64,000 nucleotides of DNA from Nemertoderma westbladi. Lineage: Eukaryota; Xenacoelomorpha; Nemertodermatida; Nemertodermatidae. The stretch's first letter is position 1. Each line of letters begins with the position of its first letter. The notes beneath the pieces were generated by a model, which saw only the letters and a program-made list of their open reading frames with translations, was not told the DNA's origin and searched no databases. The translations under genes and the position numbers were made by a program. Positions 1 through 13,800 of this stretch are shown here, one piece after another. The stretch spans positions 23,758-87,757 of the forward strand of contig JAUCBJ010005433.1 of assembly GCA_032718475.1 (NCBI GenBank), given 5' to 3'.

Positions 1-1608
1 ATGGTCGCTAATGGAATGCGTTTATTATGAAAATAGTGCGGGAAATTATCCAGTTAGCTAAAAGAAATGGGTCGGAAAAAGTTTTATTAATATTTTATTT
101 AAATTTCAAAAGGAAAATCTCCCAACAAAAACGTAACGAAGTGAGTTCTACAGGTTATATCACGATAAATTATTCTGTCCCACCAAATTCCGAATGAAAT
201 AAATACTATACCCAGGCCAAATTATACCCAAAAATAAATATAGTATCACCACTGGCCCCCGGTATAATAGGACTTAAAATCATTTCTTAAAATTAGTCAG
301 CAGCTTGTTTTCAGCCATAAATCGGCGATCATTCTATAAAGGTGTTTTTGGGCTAATTCTGTTTGGTTTGGAATATAACGATGTTCAATTCCAGTTACAT
401 TATTTGATTAATTATTCTTAATAAAAAATAAGTTTTCAAAATTGTTTCGTTGAATGAGTTCATAATTAAATATAGGGCGTTAGTTTAAAAAAAAGTATCA
501 AATTAAATATCTGGCTTTTGTATTAAAACAACATAATATTATTCATATCACCCACCTACAACATGAATGAATGAATACTCCGCCGAATTATTTTTCAATA
601 TACAATACGATATAATAAATATATGCGCCTAGAAAAATATTGTACTTCGGCCAACTTAATAAATAATTCCGTATAAAAAGTCCATAGAAAGACATCATTT
701 GTATACGGTAGCAACAAAAACTGATACTCAACAGAAAATCCTCGGAGGTGGTTAATGCACTATTCTACCAGAATAAATTAGGGAGTATAAGTTTCGGTAA
801 ACTAACTAACTAATGGATTATTTATAATCTCAAGGGCCTGTCGTGCCTTTGTGGAGAAAATATGGCAGAGAAGAGAATTAAAATGAAAGCTTATCCGCAG
901 TTTCAAATTATCTTTCCTTTGGGCTGGCCTCCTACGCGGATCCCCCTAGGCGGGTTCGAGTGTCTCTTACAGTTCGAACCCTAGGATAGAGTCGTGGGGT
1001 GATAGCAACCGAGCTGCAATTAGTTTAGATTTCGAGGGTAATCTGGTAAGATAACCGCGAGATATTGGGCCAGGCACCGCGGGGAACGAATTATAACCAC
1101 GCTTATCGTTGGCGAGAAAAATAAAATGGTTGATTTGGGTTGTAACAGTAGATCAATGACACTCGGCGTCGCCTCATTAACCCTAAAGTTAGCGAGTCGA
1201 TTTCGGAATTTACCGGTAAGTGACGATATTTAATGAGTTTCAAGAATCGATATACAGAGATGAAATCAGTGCGAAGAGCTAGAATTTTCAAACAGATTTC
1301 ATTGATTAGTAACTCAGTGGTTGGATGTCTTTCTTGGTTGTGTAGTTATGTACAGGACTTCTGTTGTAGGATTTTGAGATTTGCTGAAGATACCAGAATA
1401 CGAAGGCATGGTATAATGTATTAAATAAATTGACAGGATAAAATTGTCAGAATAAAATTACATCTCCCAACCCAGAAGCCAGAACTACTCTGAAGGTCAC
1501 GATTACATACACCAGTATAATTGAAAAGTTGCGTTAATAAGTTTCCTATTTATTGTATTGACTCCGGAAATCAGGTGAAATCCTTCGAATACGTAAGGGG
1601 AAGAAGTC
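1..1608. other. AT-rich stretch without a recognisable gene
   Basis: No coding similarity was recognised on either strand. A short palindrome with GGTTCGA-type arms lies at about 947-985 and may be a degenerate tRNA/SINE trace. If HSD17B4 continues leftward, this is intronic DNA of its last intron(s). I looked for the missing C-terminal SCP2 exon here and did not find it. Confidence 0.4.
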
Positions 1609-1985
1609 ATGGGCAGCATTGAATGGGATGCCATCAGTTACATAGAATATATCGGAATCTCAGGTTCTATTACATGGAGCAGCAGTAGAACGGATACCCC
1701 TGTACAGGAGTCCATGAGACTGGGCTCTAACTGCTGCATAACCTCTATGGATGGCCCACACACAAGATTGATACGTCGGGTTCATTTTACTGTACCAAGT
1801 ACAATGCTCACATCTCCAACTAGATACTATAAAACATTGGAGGTGTCGCATTGATTCCCCTAAGCTTGGCACTTGTACAGAGCCGCCTCCGCTTTGCAGG
1901 ACATTGCTTTCGTCGTGAGGACCAGCCTGTGCTGTGCTGTGCAGAATCTTGTGCTTTAATAGCCTCATGTAGAAAATAAGCGCGA
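1609..1985 (+). pseudogene. Short degenerate LINE (non-LTR retrotransposon) 3' fragment
   Basis: The stretch at about 1825-1960 reads on the plus strand like the minus-strand LINE relic at 45130-45260. Both contain the string ACATTGGAGGTGTC, then CCGCCTCCGCTTTGC, then CGTGAGGACCAGCC in the same order. This corresponds to the C-terminal tail of a reverse-transcriptase ORF (LRFAGH-type motif). Frames are broken here, so it is a dead fragment. The assignment rests on the internal match between the two window copies and the known layout of LINE tails. Confidence 0.55.
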
Positions 1986-1992
1986 TGGACAA

Positions 1993-4599
1993 CCCCTAAT
2001 CTCGCAAATGTTATTGGACAATAGAGTTATGGCGGCGCAATTTTCTCGATAAGCCGGCATATCATTCTTAATGCAGCCGCACTTAATCATCTGATTATAG
2101 AGACATTATTGTACCATGTACCTGAGGAGAAGATAATGACAATGATTAGACATATTTCCGTTGCTCATGAAACTCAAATGATAACTGTGAAGGATGTACA
2201 GAGGTTAGTCAATCCATGGTGATGGGGCTAAAGTTCGTCAGCACCAAATTTGGGGGAAAAACAGCAATAGTTACCTTGTTGCTACGTAATATTCGTGTTG
2301 CTAAGGAAAAAACATTTTATAGTCTTTATTGGGTATTAATTAGCTAGATTACTGTAGAATCGAACAAATATGGTTCGGATGACTTTTGAATTGGTTTCGT
2401 AATTCTCTTTGCACCGAACTGAACTATATTTAAGTCACCACAACGCACGCATTCAAACAGTAGTCGTACTGCACTAACTGCAGTCATGTAAAACCCAGGA
2501 TTACATAAAAATAGATTTACTATTAGAGAACGTTTGCTTTGTTAAAAATAATAATATAAAAGTTACTACTGACTGAGAGAATCTTGGAATCTTACTGTAG
2601 AGCATGTAAAATACTGCTATGCCAGAGCCATCCATCTTTATAATGTTTTACGATGGGTTTGGCTATCGCCATAAATTATATAATATTATAACAGTTAGCA
2701 TCAAGTATAATGAATGAATAATATAAAGAAAGATGAACAAATTTCCAGCAGTTATTCACAACAACTGTAACTGCCGACTATTAAAGCTAAAAGAAATCAC
2801 TGCTAATGTCTGACAGCACTGGCTACATGAGTAGTGAACGCAGAATCTTGGAAGTGGGTGAATAACTCAGTTGAATCGATAAACCACCGAAACTCCTTCG
2901 ATTCCATCTGCATAATTTAATTCAACACGCCAAATTACTACCACGCCTAGGTATCTACATATTAAGTACGGCGATGGAAACCAACATTGGTCGGTGTAAT
3001 GTAAATTAAAGTTGGCCGGTATCACGGTAACCAACAAAGATATTTTCAGTCTATGCCTGTGTTCAGGTCGTATTTACACAAATTGGAGTTGGGTTTCCTC
3101 TTCAACAATATATCTATAGATAAAAAATAGCAACATAAACGACGTCACTCAACCCGGTATTGTAAACTGCAGGAGTCTAACTAAACTGGAAAGGTTAGAC
3201 GTGTTGGATCTCTAGAGGTACAGAATGATCAACAGCGCAACTCGTAAGCGGTGTAAAGTAATATCAAACGGGGATATATTCAAATAACACAGATTGATCC
3301 CTGGAGTAGAGATTATTTCATATGAAACGAGAGAGATACTCGAGAAGTTCATTAACCTAAATGTTTAACTTTTGTTTTCGATATTTTCTAGATTAACAAA
3401 TATGATCAGCCTTTCGACACCGTCTTTTTCAGGGATTTTATTATTTCTCATTGCAGTTCAATCGAGAGTCTCGTTTTGATAGTTAATACTGGGTGATGGT
3501 TGGGGGGGGGGGGGGGGGGGGGGTTTCTGAGTTGACAGACGAAAGTCCATGTGTAGGGCTACTGAAGGTCACGAACGGGTTGGATATTAACGATGATGAT
3601 TATGGAGATTCGCTCGGTCTAATAATTCCCAGGCGTTGAAATAAAAAGGTCTCCGTTGGTACATCTATTGCAAACACCAACGATCCCATCTGTCCAGTCC
3701 ATTCTCGCAAATAAATATGCAAACTTGAATTATTTAAAATGATAAAATAATTAAAAAATAAAATTAATTAATTAAATTATAAACAATTTGTTTTTGTTTT
3801 GTGACTTTTACACTAGGAACGACCGTATCTATTTTGTAATATTCCTCTGGGGAAATTAACCTGTCTATTGTCATGCTTAGCTTAACAATTACAAATAATT
3901 CCAAACAAATAAATTTAATTAGATTCACCATTGTTCATAATTCGAACTTTAAAGCTTCTGTTACATTATGCCAACTTTCATTCCATTGATCACTATATGT
4001 CAGCGTTCTGGTAAAAACCTCACAACGCAAGAAAAGTACCTCTTCACAGATGTGCGGTCTATAGGACGGAACGGAACGATACAAAGCAATCACTAAAACA
4101 TGGTAACAATAAACTTCTAGAACACGTTTCGAGTATTAATTCTCCATTATTGATAGATTCTATAGCTAACAAAGTTTAACATTATTTACCTTAGTTGTTA
4201 CAGTAAATGCAAATAATTATTGCATAAAAAGGATATGAATTTCATTAATATTCCTAAACATTACAAATTAAAGCCAACAGAACGCCGATAAGTTGACATA
4301 ATGTAACAAAATTAAGTAAAATATTGTATGATAAAGGCACTCATTATATTAATTATCATTTTTTTTATTGCCCTCGCATTATCGACATTGACCAGAATAG
4401 TGGTTTATAAAAAAACGTTGTCAATTAATTTATACCTAAAAGAATAAGTCCCAGAATATTTTAAAAGTTACAATCTCTCCCTTCTTGGTATCGAAAGACA
4501 CTCCAAACTACAAAAAACCCCATCCCCAACATTGCAATCGACACAGGTCGCACCTACAGTTACCCACTCAATCTATTACAGAAATGCCCCCACACTTAC
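1993..4599. other. Non-coding stretch downstream of the last recognised HSD17B4 exon
   Basis: No gene was recognised. A G22 run lies at about 3502-3523. The donor GTAAGT of HSD17B4 exon 13 (minus strand) opens an intron into this stretch. No acceptor followed by SCP2-like coding sequence was found, so the final exon(s) are either beyond the window start or too diverged to see by eye. Confidence 0.4.
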
Positions 4600-4810
4600 T
4601 CCAGGTTCCTGCAGTGTTTCCTGCTTTGGTTATCTTCCACAGAAACACTCCATTAACCTTATCGGCGAGGCCAGACTCCCTTTTAACCCGATCTTCTATG
4701 GCGCGGAATATTTCAGCGGACCGGAGCTCTGCATGTGGTTCGACTTTCTCGATGGAGGGGCCAAGTTCAACGTAACCACCCGAGAGTACTACCTCATCAG
4801 TTTCTACGAT
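4600..4810 (-). CDS. HSD17B4: HSD17B4 exon 13: end of hydratase, start of SCP2-like domain
   Basis: 211 nt, entered in phase 0 after an acceptor TTTATTCCTTTAG and left in phase 1 at a GTAAGT donor. It encodes [18 protein letters not shown] and then the SCP2 start with [14 protein letters not shown]. The plus-strand frames open here are only shadows of this exon. Confidence 0.9.
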
Positions 4811-7800
4811 CTAAAGGAATAAATCGAGTCGTGAAGTAAAATAATGCAATTTATTGTATGTAATCTTGTATAATTATATAGTTACAGGCCAACTATTTTA
4901 AATTAGTAGTCACGAGTTAGAAGTGACTTACTTGTTCAATTATTGCAAACTTCCGATAACACTGAAGGAAAGCATGGCAATCTGTATGTACAGTAAACTG
5001 CTCTAGTATACAGATCAATTAGATTGTATTAATCTAACCTTGGTAGTGAACAGTATACGGTTAGATTCTAGCCACATATCTGTTCGAATTGTCTGGCCAG
5101 GTAGGACGGGTTTAACAAAACGAGTCTTTATGGCTCGAAATCGTGTGACGTCATCGTCGGCATAACTACGCAATACATGCCGACATGCGTAACCAAAGGA
5201 ACACAGACCGTGGAGAATTGGCTCTGAAAAACCTGTTAAGAAAATCATTAGTAACTTATTACAATGATAGCTGCTAAGTATGAGATATGGGGGAGACTTG
5301 ACGCAATCAAAATGACACCCTCTATGGGGAAAACTGGCGTAAATGAAAACTGATTAAGAGCAAAAAATAAACTTTCACCTGTTAACGTTGTTCATTGTTT
5401 TTGTTTGAATATATTGAAATTGTGACCTGCCCCTTCCTAACATTAATTTAATGTTACTAGAGCAAGCAGCAGCGGTTGCGGTTGCCAGGTTTAATAAAAA
5501 TTTACTTCGAGCCATTATAATAGTAACTATTAATAATTGACGTCAGATATTCCACAATGTATTAAATTTCAAACACAACATTTTCCAATTAATACTAATA
5601 TTATTAGTAGCCTCACCTCCAACGGCAGCAAATTTAGGGTCTATATGTAACGGGTTGCGGTCTCCATTTAATCTGTATAACGCTGATTGGTTAATTCCTA
5701 AAATGAAAACATTATCTCTAGTTATAATCCGCTCACCCAACTCTATAATCACTTTTTGTTGGGCACAGCTTTGAAAAGTCGGCAATGACATCCAGGTGGG
5801 ATCGAACAGGTGGCCTCCGGGTTGGAAGTCTGACGCTCTAACCATTCAGCTAGCGGCTCAGGTAAAAGATAGACCTGGAAATACTATCTGATACCTTGTA
5901 TGTCCGCAATTTACCTCCTCATGGCCTCCCAACTGTCAATACCATCATATGCTGCCACTGTGCTCAACCCTACCGTAGTTGGCCGTCATTAACCACTCTC
6001 TACAATGAAAGGGTAGTGCATATTAACCATGAACCATCACGGTCACAATGATTAATTTTACAATCTAACTACTAATTTGGGTAGGACAGTTTACCCGGAG
6101 TAATTCATTATGTCACTACCTACACGTCCTGTAGGCCGTATGTCCTACTTATACATACTTTAGGCTGCAGGTACCATACGGTACGGTACTGGTTCCGGTA
6201 TAATATGTGGTTTCTAATTAATAAAACGTCGAAACTTGAAAATAAAACGACATATTCGATGTAAATAAAGTAGCTGTATTTGACTTTCAGGCTCCCGTTC
6301 CATTTCACTAACTCGCTTACGCTCGTTTGGTGTTAATATTCCTACTCGAGCCGCCGTTAAATACAGTACCAATTTATTTAAATTGAATATAATATAGTAA
6401 ATATTTTTGAATAAATAAATCATTTCATAGGATAAGGGTTGTCAACAATCCTAAACTGTTTTGCTAAAAAGCTTTTGTCTACCTTACACAGCGTGATAAA
6501 CTGAGATATTTTATAGTTAGTCTACCTTTTTAGGAAATCTATGCATCTTACGATTGGCCACAAACTAAGCAATAAACCAATAACAACTCACCGATAGTTT
6601 CCTCAACACTGCGATCAGGTTGGCGGTCTGGAATCTCAGCCAATGGGCGTTGGTGCTCTGAGGTGGCTTTTCCTCCAAAGTTACCAACCCCAATAATAAA
6701 GGTAATAAACTGGTTTAACATTATGAGTTGATTACTGCTATTAAACGTTTCCACTAAAATAATTTAAAATAAATATAATGTGGTTAAAATACGAGTTCAT
6801 GTACCGCGAATTAGCTTTCTTATAATCCTCTTAAAGACTCTAACTAAAATAATCAAAAGGAAAGTCCAATCCAATATTGCCAATCTATTCCAAGGCGAGC
6901 AGTACGGTTTTATCCGGGGGCGCTCAGCCACTCGAGCTTTGCGTAGGTTTCTCTCAGATATATCTCCTATTTTATAGAAGATCCAGGTCGACAAAGACAG
7001 TTTGTTTACTGTATTTTCATCGATTTCCGAAAGGCCTTCGATGTAGTAAACAGAGCGATACTTCTGAAAAAGTTATATGAATAGTTTGGAATTAAAGGGA
7101 AACTATTTAATTTGATGAAGGCGGTCCTAAACAACAGTATTCTAGGTTTCTACGGATTGAGATACTCTAGAGCAACTCCGAGGAGATTTACAGGGTGGCT
7201 CTTTTAGTCCAACTTGTTTTATAATTTTCATCACAGATTTGGCCGCTGCGCTGAGAAATATTATTGGTTATATAAAGTTTATATTTTTCGGTCATGATCT
7301 GCTAGTTTATCAACGGTGCTCAAGAAACTCAATGGAGGTGAACCTCACGAAAACGAAGATCATTAAGTTTCGTTTAGCAGGGCGGTTAGCTACTTCGGAT
7401 AAATTCTTCTACGGAGGTAATGATGTTGAATTTTATAACTCCTACGACTTTCTATGCGTTACGCTTCAACCCTCGCTATGTTTCTCGAAACATATTATCG
7501 ACAACAAAAAACGCCAAGCCTATGCACCTATAGACTGCATGAGAAATTTACATTTGCTGTCGGTGAAAACAGGAGTAAAGATCTTCTTTCTCAAAATTTT
7601 CCCATTTTCCCTCCTCTGGCAAAAAGTATGCTTTTCCGCAGATTGCAAAGTTTTACACGCCCAGGAATTTCATTGAAATCGATAGAATAAAGGCTACTTT
7701 TATCAAATGACTTCTTTCAGTCCATAAATCAGCTTCATCCACCATGGTTTTGAAACTGACCAATCAGGAGACGTTTGTAAATGATGTTCTGTGAAATACC

Positions 7801-10800
7801 CTGGTATCTTCAACCAGAAAACTATCGATGATTATAAAAGCTTTCTCCAAGATCGCGAGTTTAACTTCGTCCAGGAAAAATATTTGAGCGGTCCAGCCTT
7901 TACCTCTAACAGCTGGAGGGGGCCAAACCATGGAAATCGGCACGTGTTAACTCACTGCACGGCCCACAGCTTTGACTACGCCTTGTGCATAAACCCGACG
8001 CCTTTCCACGAAATGGGTCACGACTGCCTATGTAAGTTTTGCGGAACTAGTGCTGCAAACAGATACCACTGCCTGTCCTGTCCTCGTTGACCAACCATGA
8101 AAGAGTTGGCTGCATTCAATAATTAAACTAGTATATATATATTATGTTGTCCCTTTTTAAATATTTTAATTTATAATTACTGTATGTATTATATGCATTT
8201 GTTATTAGCAAGTCGTTAGACTTGATTACTGTAAGAAAAAAAGCTACTGACTACTGGCTACTGGCTACTGACTACTGGCTACTGGCTACTGACCTAGAGC
8301 AAAAACGGCTCTAACGATTTTGATGAAATTTTGCATGGACCATGAAAATGGATTTCTAAGGGTACTTGTGAAATCGCGGTTTAAATTGAAACATCTCAAC
8401 TTGTTTTATTTCGAAAAATAGCCCCAAAACACTAAAATTGCCATAGGCGCAATGATAAAACACCAGCTGGCACTCATGAAAAATGTATAGAGATGGCCTG
8501 GTAATGCATTCAATAGGAAGGCCAACTAACAAAGAAGTACTTTCTCTGCCAAGTTTTATTATCACTCTACTATACAACCCAGACAGTAAGCAAACATTAA
8601 TTTGTTTAACTGGCTATTACAGTTTCAGCTGAATAACTCTTCCCAATGCATCCTTGCTATGTTAATTAATTGGCGTGCAAGCTAAATGACTGTTAGTTAA
8701 ACAGTGTGTTGGCTACACAGTGTATTGTACTATGCTCTCATCGCATTATTGTTTTATTTTGAAATCTTTGTGCCAACATTAATACTGTGGAGGCTGTATG
8801 CTTATAAGGCTGAATATTTACTCAGCCTCAAAATGATTCTCCATAAGGCTAACATTATTGTTTGAAATATAAAAATCTGTTATAATAATAATATAATTGT
8901 TATATTTAATTAATATCGTGGTTTACATTGAACAGTGTAAATTGTTAATCGCGGTTTACATTGAAACATCTCAACTTGTTTTATTTATTACAAAAATAAG
9001 AACGAATTTGTCTTATCACTTCTTGTGCGCGATTGTATTGAATTCATGACAACTGCTGTTATTATTATTAATCAATTGACACCTCGACTCCTCTCTGAGA
9101 TCCGACTACTCTATCCGATAGAATAAAATAATCATTTCGCTAACTGCTCTCTATCTTCTATAATCACAACAGCTTTTATAATTCATTAGATGATTACAAC
9201 ATAATAATTATAGTTTGAAGTTGTCTAGAAAAATTTTCGTACACCACCGGGACTACCCTCACACTAATTTATTATCATACAGAATAAAAAGCTTTTACTT
9301 GATTCGTACTGTCTCCTACGACTTGCTTCACGGGCCGGTAGGCCCGTCTCTAGTTATTATGATTTTACTCTTCATTTGATTAAAACCAAATTACCCCGTG
9401 TGGGGTGTAGTTATAAAAAAAAATACGAGTTAATGGCGCAAAATGGCCTTGGTTAGAAAAGCCTGCCATTATGACCTGGTACTTTCCTTTAAAAGGTACC
9501 TTAAATGGTAAATATAGAAATTAAATATTCGCGAAATTAAGTTAATATGTGAAAATAGGCTGAAACTACACCCCAATTGGAAATATGCGTTATCGTTGCA
9601 GTCAAGTTAGCGCCCATTCGGCACAGTATCTAAATTAGGTCCGATACCGGTACTGGTCAATCACCAATTACTTTCATTTTACTGATTATCTGTACACTGC
9701 ACTGTTTAAACATATTAACTTAATTTCGCGAATATTTAATTTCGATATTCACAATTTAAGGTACCTTTTATTCTAACCAAAACAATAAACGAAATTTAGG
9801 AACACAGTTTACAGTAAAATTTTTACTTCTAGGCACTAATTTTTCAATATTAATCTAACAAACCGTATGAGAAGATTAAAACGAAACCCCAATTGGCTTT
9901 TTGCGTACCGGTCCAGTAGCGCCCATACGACACAGTATCTGAATTAGGTCCATTACCGGTACAGGTCAACACCAATTACTTTCATTTCACTGATTATCTG
10001 TACACTACACTGTAGGCTACCGGTGCGACAAGGCCAAAGTACCGGAAGTCGAAATAGCGCTGCTTTTCACAATAGATTAGATCTCACCATCACTCTATAT
10101 AGCACCACACTCACCATTGAGAATAACCAGTGCACCACTTCCCTTATCCAAAATGTCGACTATTTTAGTCTCGTTGCGTAATGTGCCTGAAGTGGGTAAT
10201 GGTTTATATAATTCCATAAAATGTTCACCGTGCAGCACCTGTAAGATAAATAAATATCGGTTATTCTTGGACCACAAAATGTAAAGATCTATAATAATGG
10301 CGGGTTTACAGTAGTTAAGTATCAGCTAATTTACTCGTATTGCTTCTAGTATAGAGAGAGATACAAATTATTATAGTTACACCATGTACACCATGACCCC
10401 GTAATATAATGTCATTTTCTGATGACCCGGACACCCCCCCCCCCCCCCCCCCCCCCCCCCAATTACCTATGTCATATTGCCTGAAATTTGAAACACAACT
10501 AATTCAACTCACCGTCGATGTTTACTAGGTGTTTAAAGTACCATTTGTGGTGCTAGAGACCCATACTTACTTCAGTTCGCTATATTGGGTAGTTACTGAA
10601 TTTTACGGAGCCCCTAAAGGGACATGGGTTTCCCTTTTTTTTTTCTAAGTCCGGCCCGGAGATACTATCTCAGGCCCGGAGATAAAATACAGAACAGGGT
10701 CATATACGTTATAGCGCTGACACAGCAATCAACAGAAACAAATTGCAGCCAATCAGCTAACTGGGTTCTCAATTCCAGATCAATGGCTGTTCTACAAGTA

Positions 10801-13800
10801 CAGACATCTTGACGGGAACATGAAAATTGAGTTTCACATTTCAATTTGTGAGATAGGAGTAACGTAGGGTTAAAGTAAAATATATTATGTTTCGCATTCT
10901 ACAGTCAGTTACACGTTTAAATTTGACTTCGGTTATGTAAGCGTAAAGATGGATCGTAATGAGATTATAGCGGGTTATTTTGATTTAGGTTTATACTATA
11001 GTGAAATAGCATCGATGCTACATACCGATCATAACATTATCATTAGTGTGCGATAAAAAAAACGAATTTTACATAATTTACGCTTGAGAAGAAGGAATAA
11101 TTACTCAACATCAAATGAAGTAATTAATTTTATTTCAAATGAAATAGCCGGATCGGGACGACTCCATGGTTACCGTATGATGCATCCCAAGTGTTTGTTA
11201 GCCGGTCTTAGAGTCCGGAAAGAGGACGTCCGTCAGATTCTGCGCGACCTAGATCCCGAAGCAACAGTGGCGTTCGACAAGACGTTTGCGCCGTCGCCAG
11301 TATTAAGCAAAGGGGCCGAATTTCATTTGGCACCTTGACGGCTATGACAAGTTGAAGCCATATGGAATTTGTATCAGCGGTTGCATTGACGGTTTTTCGA
11401 GAAAGGGTAAAAATGACTAAATGTGACCAAAGCACTATATATCAGATTATTTATCAAAAAAATCTAAAAAATTGTTTTATTTTTTAATTATTGTTACTTT
11501 TTCGCTCGAATATACCCCAAAATCGGGATAAAAAGTTACACTTTTTTCCCATGTAATACATAATTATATTTTCGACGCAATGGATCTTATTTGCAATTCT
11601 TATTTAATATTTTATCAAATCTTATTTAATTAATTGTTTTTATTACGAAATTTTAAGAATAAATTATATTATACTTTTAATGTAGTACTGAAGGTGATAC
11701 TGGTACATATTAACATTAACTTAACACGTAACTTAACATAAATTCGGGCACATTAAAGTGATTTTGACCCTGAAGTGATTTGGTTGAACTCATATAATAC
11801 AAATAATGATTCGAAAATAATTGGCGGATATTTCCTAGAAGCAGTGTCTGAATACAATGGCTGTCCACGAATAGTTAGGGGTGATTTTGGAACGGAGAAC
11901 GTGCGGGTGAGAGCCTTCCAGAGATTATTAAGACGCTATGGTGATGACATACCACAAAATAGCTATATTGATGGGGCAAGTACTGCAAACCAACGGATCG
12001 AATCTTGGTGGGGGTCGCTTAGAAGGCAGTGCACAGAGTATTGGATGGACTTCTTTAAATCCCTCCAAGATTGTGGCCTATTTAATGGCAGTGAGCTACA
12101 CAAGGAAATTATCCGATTTTGCTTCATGGCGATAATCCAGGATGAACTGGATAAAGTAGCGAGTATGTGGAATACACATAGAATTATGCCATCGCGGAAT
12201 TTGAATGTACCTTCCGGTAAACCCTGTACGATGTTTCGATTCCCAGAATTTTGGGGCAGAACAAATCAATTATGTCAAGTTATCGCAGACGACATTGACA
12301 TTTGCCGAGAAGAAGCATTATTCCGGACCGCTACTGGACACTGTGATAGAGAGACAGCTGTATCTCAGGGCCTGAGAGAGTATCCCCGGGCCTGAGATAG
12401 TATCACCGGGCCGAACTTAGTATCTCCGGGCCGGACTTAGTATCTCCGGGCCTGAGATAGTATCTCCGGGTCGGACTTAGTATCTCCGGGCCAGACATAG
12501 TATCTCCGGGCCGGACTTAGTATCTCCGGGCCTGAGATAGTATCTCCGGGCCGGACTTAGTATCTCCGGGCCGGACTTAGTATCTCCGGGCCTGAGATAG
12601 TATCTCCGGGCCGGACTTAGTATCCCCGGGCCAGACATAGTATCTCCGGGCCGGACTTAGTATCTCCGGGCCTGAGATAGTATCTCCGGGCCGGACTTAG
12701 TATCCCCGGGCCTGAGATAGTATCTCCGGGCCGGACTTAGTATCTCCGGGCCTGAGATAGTATCTCCGGGCCGGACTTAGTATCTCCGGGCCTGAGATAG
12801 TATCTCCGGGCCGGACTTAGTATCTCCGGGCCAGACATAGTATCTCCGGGCCGGACTTAGTATCTCCGGGCCTGAGATAGTATCTCCGGGTCGGACTTAG
12901 TATCTCCGGGCCGGACTTAGTATCTCCGGGCCTGAGATAGTATCTCCGGGTCGGACTTAGTATCTCCGGGCCGGACTTAGTATCTCCGGGCCTGAGATAG
13001 TATCTCCGGGTCGGACTTAGTATCTCCGGGCCAGACATAGTATCTCCGGGCCGGACGTAGTATCTCCGGGCCTGAGATAGTATCTCCGGGCCGAACTTAG
13101 TATCTCCGGGCCGGACTTAGTATCTCCGGGCCTGAGATAGTATCTCCGGGTCGGACTTAGTATCTCCGGGCCAGACATAGTATCTCCGGGCCGGACTTAG
13201 TATCTCCGGGCCTGAGATAGTATCTCCGGGTCGGACTTAGTATCTCCGGGCCAGACATAGTATCTCCGGGCCGGACTTAGTATCTCCGGGCCTGAGATAG
13301 TATCTCCGGGTCGGACTTAGTATCTCCGGGCCAGACATAGTATCTCCGGGCCGGACTTAGTATCTCCGGGCCTGAGATAGTATCTCCGGGCCGGACTTAG
13401 TATCTCCGGGCCGGACTTAGTATCTCCGGGCCTGAGATAGTATCTCCGGGTCGGACTTAGTATCTCCGGGCCGGACTTAGTATCTCCGGGCCTGAGATAG
13501 TATCTCCGGGTCGGACTTAGTATCTCCGGGCCAGACATAGTATCTCCGGGCCTGAGATAGTATCTCCGGGTCGGACTTAGTATCTCCGGGCCAGACATAG
13601 TATCTCCGGGCCGGACTTAGTATCTCCGGGCCTGAGATAGTATCTCCGGGTCGGACTTAGTATCTCCGGGCCGGACTTAGTATCTCAGGGCCTGAGAGAG
13701 TATCTCCGGGCCTGAGATAGTATCCCCGGGCCTGAGATAGTATCTCCGGGTCGGACTTAGTATCTCCGGGCCGGACTTAGTATCTCAGGGCCTGAGAGAG

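Noticed and set aside
947-985. tRNA gene at the GGTTCGA palindrome
   Set aside because: Both arms are the same motif in inverted orientation. No acceptor, D or anticodon arms can be drawn.
4485-4822. Two overlapping plus-strand frames of 96 codons
   Set aside because: They are antisense to HSD17B4 exon 13, whose minus-strand reading matches the SCP2/hydratase sequence with correct splice sites.
12817-13598. Minus-strand frames reading a repeating [13 protein letters not shown] peptide
   Set aside because: They are a by-product of the 20-bp satellite: three units equal one 20-residue period. They have no flanking coding features and sit inside a transposon's subterminal array.
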